This document shows positions 63,564 through 64,000 of a stretch of DNA of 64,000 bases, one piece after another (within the stretch, counting starts at the first letter, position 1; each line of letters begins with the position of its first letter). The stretch is from Pseudomonas viridiflava. GTDB lineage: Bacteria; Pseudomonadota; Gammaproteobacteria; Pseudomonadales; Pseudomonadaceae. The stretch covers positions 124,001 through 188,000 of the forward strand of contig NZ_RBTP01000012.1 of the NCBI RefSeq assembly GCF_003702045.1, written 5' to 3'. Both the position numbers and the translations under genes were made by a program. The notes beneath the pieces are model-generated. The model was not told the DNA's origin. It saw only the letters and a program-made list of their open reading frames with translations, and searched no databases.

Positions 63564-64000
63564 TTGGCTGCTGGAAGCTTGCTTACTCTACTGGACGATA
63601 TTGCGACCCTGCTCGACGACGTGGCGCTGGCCACCAAGAAGACCGCAGGTGTATTGGGCGACGATCTGGCGCTCAATGCGCAACAGGTCACCGGCGTGAC
63701 GGCCGACCGCGAACTGCCGGTGGTATGGGCCGTGGCCAAGGGCTCGCTGCTCAATAAGGCGATTCTGGTGCCGACTGCGCTGTTGATCAGCGCCTTCGCG
63801 CCTTGGGGCATCCTGCCGCTGTTGATGATTGGCGGTGCGTTTCTGTGCTTCGAAGGCTTCGAAAAAATCGCCCACAAGTGGCTGCACAAGGAAAGCGGCG
63901 ACGAGCACGAGCAGCGTAAACAGGCCACGAGCGATGCCTCGGTGGACATGGTGGCATTCGAGAAAGAGCGCATCAAAGGCGCGATTCGTACGGACTTCAT
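63564..64000 (+). CDS. DUF808 (YedI-like) membrane protein, 3' truncated by window edge
   Basis: The frame starts at a TTG (63564) with AAGGA 8 bases upstream and runs open to the end. It has the DUF808 start [41 protein letters not shown], then the [52 protein letters not shown] region with two membrane helices. The family is of unknown function in the inner membrane. The C-terminal half lies outside. The use of TTG, not ATG, means a simple ATG search would miss it. Confidence 0.9.
   Translation, partial: MAAGSLLTLLDDIATLLDDVALATKKTAGVLGDDLALNAQQVTGVTADRELPVVWAVAKGSLLNKAILVPTALLISAFAPWGILPLLMIGGAFLCFEGFEKIAHKWLHKESGDEHEQRKQATSDASVDMVAFEKERIKGAIRTDF

Overview
The window is high-GC chromosomal DNA from a plant-associated Pseudomonas, most likely of the P. 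syringae group. The reasons are the codon usage, the pair of large chemoreceptors, OprD-type porin remains, REP-type repeats, a typical ACC deaminase with its Lrp-type regulator, and a non-ribosomal peptide/polyketide tail. No rRNA, tRNA or CRISPR array was seen.

Layout. 1-3869: the 3' end of a PKS/NRPS locus (KR-ACP-TE terminal module, MbtH-like protein, TauD-type dioxygenase). 3870-13600: accessory metabolism: acetyltransferase, hydrolase, two SDRs, a two-lipoprotein operon, a divergent SRAP protein, a GST/TetR pair and a chromate transporter. 13611-21317: a GntR-controlled 5-oxoproline operon. It holds an NRAMP-type transporter, PxpA, a DUF1445 protein, fused PxpB-PxpC and a biotin carboxylase, followed by a decayed OprD-family porin. 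21676-31336: two promoters share a 17-bp palindrome. One precedes a monooxygenase/quinone oxidoreductase pair, the other a quinone oxidoreductase/WYL regulator operon. Between them lies an AT-richer two-gene ATPase+HNH cassette (26949-29527) resembling the Septu anti-phage system. 31492-38969: periplasmic binding protein, then a TetR-controlled tripartite RND pump. The pump is followed by a ketoacyl-synthase remnant cut off at a tandem repeat. 39394-48883: chemoreceptor, TetR/MFS pair, epoxide-hydrolase-like enzyme and many small proteins. 48940-54501: GST, PAS-rich hybrid kinase and a large chemoreceptor. 54728-56123: a compact colicin E3-type bacteriocin with its immunity gene. 56495-63234: EamA exporter/LysR, second hybrid kinase, ACC deaminase/Lrp regulator, LysE exporter. 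63564-end: start of a DUF808 gene.

The window contains several regulator-plus-target modules whose operators can be read directly as inverted repeats (11.5, 21.7/31.3, 33.9/34.6, 42.1 and 44.4 kb). Its most novel-looking parts are the ATPase/HNH cassette with a long N-terminal extension, the small rRNase bacteriocin with an unusual leader, and the carboxylase-type 5-oxoproline operon with its dead porin. All functions are read from sequence motifs by eye; no database search was run.
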